Part shown: positions 62,142 through 64,000 of the stretch, in pieces
How the letters are laid out: the number at the start of each line of letters is the position of its first letter
Position numbering within the stretch: the first letter of the stretch is position 1
Origin: Anaspis maculata
Lineage: Eukaryota; Arthropoda; Insecta; Coleoptera; Scraptiidae
DNA length: 64,000 nt
Direction: 5' to 3'
Assembly (NCBI GenBank): GCA_949128115.1
Contig: OX421963.1
Coordinates: forward strand, 35,819,979-35,883,978
Position numbers and translations under genes: made by a program
Notes under the pieces: model-generated
Seen by the model: only the letters and a program-made list of their open reading frames with translations
What the model was told of the DNA's origin: nothing
Databases searched by the model: none

Positions 62142-62190
62142 ATATCCCGCCTAGTGAAGGTGGCTTTGACATTCAAACAACGTCACATAC

Positions 62191-62400
62191 ATCCCATACA
62201 CTTTCTATTTTCAGTAGAATGACTTTTTGGAGCAAAAATAAAGTGACAAGCTGGGGGGTTACGACTACGGCTGACGGCACCTGCAAAGTTTTGGAGCGAA
62301 ACTATCATCGTCCATCAGCTGTATCCTCCCTGTGCTCCAGCTTGTCACTTTATTTTTGCTCCAAAAAATCATTCTACTGAAAATAGGAAGTGTATGGGAT
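62191..62400. mobile_element. Fold-back element ATCCCATACACTT
   Basis: ATCCCATACACTTTCTATTT pairs with the right end AAATAGGAAGTGTATGGGAT, and GGAGCAAAAATAAAGTGACA pairs with TGTCACTTTATTTTTGCTCC. The centre, about 85 bp, is unpaired. The 94-codon ORF at 62096-62380 is a frame through two hairpins. Confidence 0.8.
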
Positions 62401-62710
62401 ATAGGTAGTTACCTGCACAAGATTTAGTCACACCATTGACTTGTTACATAAATCCATCGCATGGGAGAATCTCATTGAGCCCCATAATTTCCAGGGCCTG
62501 TTGCTCCCCTGGAACAAATCAGTGGCAGCTGTAGTTAATAAGCAGTAAGTTTGAAAAAAGACAGAAAAAATAAAAAGCAATAAATAAAACTTCGATAAAG
62601 TGGAGTGAGATCTTTAATTTGAGCTCTGCCGGTCTTTACTTGGAGCAAAGTTCACGCTGAAGGCAATGATGGCCATGACTCAGCAAATCTGATCCCGCGT
62701 CTTGTGTCCC

Positions 62711-62932
62711 TCATCTGTGCCGCCTTGAACGGGGGTAGCTCGGGCACGGGCAATTAGGAGCCTCGGGAACACGATCTTCATCATTTTCATCTTCGCTGCA
62801 AAAAGCCGTTTGGAAACAGGAGGAGATCCGTTTGAATCCGAAATAAAGGCATCCGCCAGCCAACAGCATAAGTGGATTCATAATGATGTAGCCGGATATG
62901 GTGGACGATAGGAACTGTGCTACTTGATCCAT
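62711..62932 (-). CDS. Small putative membrane protein, downstream ORF
   Basis: 73 codons from ATG at 62932 (MDQVAQFLSSTISGYII). One hydrophobic segment at about residues 14-33, then a Cys- and Glu/Asp-rich tail (CSEDENDEDRVPE) and a basic end. No family is recognised. It starts 22 bp after the stop of the upstream ORF and in a different frame, so the two might be one dicistronic transcript or one protein broken by a frameshift or an unseen intron. An ATTAAA poly(A)-like signal lies about 95 bp downstream. Confidence 0.4.
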   Translation of the reverse strand: MDQVAQFLSSTISGYIIMNPLMLLAGGCLYFGFKRISSCFQTAFCSEDENDEDRVPEAPNCPCPSYPRSRRHR

Positions 62933-62954
62933 CTTGATGTTTTTGCCCAAGGCT

Positions 62955-63146
62955 TCAGTAATTTGGTCGAGGACGGGGTTTTTCGAAGAATCCTATGAAG
63001 CTGATGACCAAGGCCGCAACCAAAAAGGCCACAAGACCAATGCCAAGTACAGGTATTTTGACTTCGTGAAGGCTCATGAAGGCCTCAAGGAGGGCGCTGA
63101 AAATGTTGCCCACCAAACCGCCATCTGCATCACCGACAGTGCTCAT
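62955..63146 (-). CDS. Small putative membrane protein, upstream ORF
   Basis: 63 codons from ATG at 63146 (MSTVGDADGGLVGNIFSALL). A 24-residue hydrophobic stretch at about 31-54 (IPVLGIGLVAFLVAALVISF) is followed by a short basic, Pro-rich C-terminus (EKPRPRPNY). Codon use is more GC-rich at third positions than neighbouring sequence, which supports coding. No family is recognised. Confidence 0.42.
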   Translation of the reverse strand: MSTVGDADGGLVGNIFSALLEAFMSLHEVKIPVLGIGLVAFLVAALVISFIGFFEKPRPRPNY

Positions 63147-63158
63147 GCTTCAGTCTAG

Positions 63159-64000
63159 TCTTTAGTCTTTTTACTGAAATCCAGGGTTCTCCTGGAATCT
63201 AGAAGCGAAATGGACGATGAATGAATAATGCACTTCAAATTTTGACACGCAAGCTTTTGACCATTGACGCATCTGACTGCCGAATCGCACTCTAGAATTT
63301 CTCAAATCATTAGTAGTACACATGAACCAGACAGATTATTGAGGAAATAACTTTCATCAGACTGGAAATCGGCCTAAAATCATTAGTTCAGGATAGCGGT
63401 TTCACGTCGCGAACAAGAAGTGCAAGAAGAAGCAGCTTCTCCAGAATCGGAGTATGAGCATAATGTATATTTACTGATTTTTTTTGCATATGAACCAACC
63501 CAATGCTTGAAACTCGTTTTGTATCAGAAGTTAACCACAACGGCAACAGTTTTTACTTCTTGTTCGACCTTATTAGGTACTTATTAGTAATTATACCTCC
63601 TTGCCAGGTTTGAAACCAACGTTGTTGGATCCTGCTTGAGATTCGGGAAGCACGAATATAGGTACCAAAGAGAAGAGTTCGACTGGCACAAAGATGGAAA
63701 AGTCGAGACGCACAGAAATAACAAATAGCACCCACCCTAACTGGTATCATAATAAGCTGTGATTTTGTCGATGGAACCAACAGAAATTAGATGGCAGGAG
63801 TAATAATTTATAGAATTTTTATTGTGATGAATTCGAAATAGATCTATGATAAAGAAAACCGACTAAAAGAACAATAATTTTTTTGAATAAGTCCATCAAG
63901 CGAAACCCCCCTGTTGTGTTTTCGTTAGGCCAACCTGTTTGTACCTACTTTGTTTTCTAACGTTTCGGCGGTGGGTCTTACGAAAATATGTCTGAAACTC
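63159..64000. other. Nothing recognised at the window end
   Basis: AT-rich sequence with a minus-strand ORF at 63553-63780 that has no domain signature. It may include the promoter of the small membrane ORFs. Confidence 0.4.

Noticed and set aside
1..64000. CRISPR array, bacterial operon or intact virus
   Set aside because: No regularly spaced identical repeats with unique spacers, no prokaryotic gene clusters and no complete viral gene set; reverse transcriptase and gag pieces fit decayed retrotransposons.

Overview
The window looks like a piece of an insect nuclear genome. Coding sequence is sparse and split into short exons with GT-AG introns, introns run to tens of kilobases, and the rest is dominated by eukaryotic DNA transposons, fold-back repeats and retrotransposon remnants. 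There are no bacterial operons, ribosome binding sites or CRISPR arrays. Base composition and repeat style would fit a hemipteran such as a whitefly, but that is a guess. No rRNA or intact tRNA was seen.

Three conserved genes can be supported. (1) An otoferlin/misfire-type ferlin on the + strand: four exons (12513-12701, 35520-36019, 47635-47824, 58039-58101) join in one frame into 314 residues covering the rest of C2A, a linker and the start of C2B. Its first exon or exons and everything after the start of C2B lie outside the window or were not found. (2) DNAAF3, a dynein-arm assembly factor, on the - strand inside ferlin intron 1: two exons (20408-19879 and 13706-12887), 449 residues. (3) A 4-coumarate-CoA-ligase/luciferase-like adenylating enzyme on the - strand inside ferlin intron 3: four exons between 51123 and 48674, 546 residues, with a degenerate phosphate-binding loop. 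Two short single-pass membrane ORFs lie in tandem on the - strand at 62711-63146 and are unassigned.

The remaining sequence is largely mobile DNA, much of it nested. Ferlin intron 1 (12702-35519) holds DNAAF3, whose own intron contains a Tc1/mariner-like element interrupted by an hAT element and a fold-back element carrying a smaller MITE. Downstream of DNAAF3 the same ferlin intron has an LTR-retrotransposon gag remnant split by a 5'-truncated LINE, which is itself split by a palindromic element, followed by palindromes at 27.9-29.0 kb and 30.1-33.6 kb. Intron 2 (36020-47634) has a degenerate 40-bp satellite, palindromes at 38.2-39.1 and 40.9-42.3 kb, and a MULE-like element containing an hAT element. 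Intron 3 (47825-58038) has the ligase gene and palindromes at 51.8-53.1 and 53.8-57.8 kb. The first 12.5 kb and the last 6 kb are intergenic or unresolved sequence rich in small MITEs.

The most unusual aspect is structural. Many long palindromes are arranged concentrically, one inside another on nearly the same axis. Many elements with unrelated interiors share a TA-flanked CAGGGTG end. Several elements can be delimited exactly from target-site duplications or from an empty-site paralogue present in the same window.
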